In this document: piece after piece, positions 63,221 through 63,379 of the stretch
Position numbering within the stretch: the first letter of the stretch is position 1
Layout: every line of letters starts with the position of its first letter
Assembly: GCA_037447655.1 (NCBI GenBank)
Contig: JBBHKE010001777.1
Coordinates: 57,501-120,879, forward strand
Source of the DNA: Zygnema cylindricum
Lineage: Eukaryota; Streptophyta; Zygnematophyceae; Zygnematales; Zygnemataceae
Direction of reading: 5' to 3'
DNA length: 63,379 bases
The notes under the pieces: generated by a model
What the model was told of the DNA's origin: nothing
What the model saw: only the letters and a program-made list of their open reading frames with translations
Database searches by the model: none
Made by a program: the position numbers and the translations under genes

Positions 63221-63379
63221 TGAATCGTAATTAGCGTTAATAATTTTTTCGCCACTGAAAACATTTTTTATCCGTACACATTTGTCCAATTTTCAATTTA
63301 AGGCTGCCATTCGTAAGCTGAAAATATTACCTTTCAATCGCAACCGTCAGATCCACAATCCGACGTGTGTACGGAGAAA
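63221..63379. mobile_element. Family A/D element, left part, cut by the window edge
   Basis: CAGTGAATCGTAATTAGCGT, then TTTTTTCGCCACTGAAAAC and ATCCGTACACATTTGTCC, ending GTGTGTACGGAGAAA: the inverse of 11240-11416. Confirms that D hairpins sit inside A-type termini. Confidence 0.6.

Overview
The window looks like nuclear DNA from a plant-lineage eukaryote: AT-rich, intron-bearing and dominated by transposable elements. Pointers to the green lineage are plant-type leucine-rich repeats (GxIPxxIGxL) in 72-bp exons, a plant-style GT47/exostosin C-terminus, a secreted protein with an extensin-like Pro/Lys/Ser tail, many Ty1/copia elements with an initiator-Met tRNA primer site, and degenerate TTTAGGG-like tracts. 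A secreted F5/8C lectin-type domain fused to a Pro-rich tail would suit a streptophyte or other green alga better than a flowering plant. The species is an inference; no rRNA or organelle marker is present.

Layout. 1-3.4 kb: repeats (polypyrimidine tract, a 49-bp tandem array built on CCGTACGG palindromes, a 1.7-kb GATGTN array), followed by the last exon of a GT47-like gene (3446-3749, +). 4.75-6.4 kb: a three-exon minus-strand gene for a secreted F5/8C-domain protein with a Pro-rich tail. 6.6-13.4 kb: several families of small DNA transposons (named here A, B, C, D) and microsatellites, no convincing gene. 13.5-23.4 kb: an LRR gene on the minus strand seen as four dispersed 72-bp exons, whose largest intron (7.5 kb) holds decayed copia fragments. 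24.2-33.7 kb: an old minus-strand copia element (M) split by a younger plus-strand copia element (N), with a perfect 5-bp target duplication. 34-36.8 kb: more A and B repeats. 36.8-42.6 kb: a complete but dead copia element (L) with two LTRs, itself hit by a MITE. 43.9-45.4 kb: a 1.5-kb CCCTCC array. 45.4-58.3 kb: nested LTR elements. R is an LTR plus gag on the minus strand; P is pol plus 3' LTR on the plus strand; Q is a gag-only element inserted into the integrase of P; a probable solo LTR lies inside one LTR of Q. 58.5-61.1 kb: transposon families C and A nested. The last 2.3 kb holds one GC-richer unassigned ORF.

How it fits together. Only three or four host genes are visible (GT47-like, F5/8C-Pro-rich, LRR, possibly the 62.3-kb ORF). 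Two act, or are expected to act, at the cell surface or secretory pathway, but nothing links them functionally. Everything else is a stratified transposon record in which insertion order can be read from target duplications and interrupted reading frames. The most unusual signals are: (1) a small transposon family (C) carrying the same decayed, unrecognised ORF in four places; (2) copia elements in which gag starts inside the LTR and reads through a primer-binding site complementary to the anticodon arm of initiator tRNA-Met; (3) LRR exon-plus-intron unit duplication; (4) an antisense tRNA-like segment inside an LTR family.
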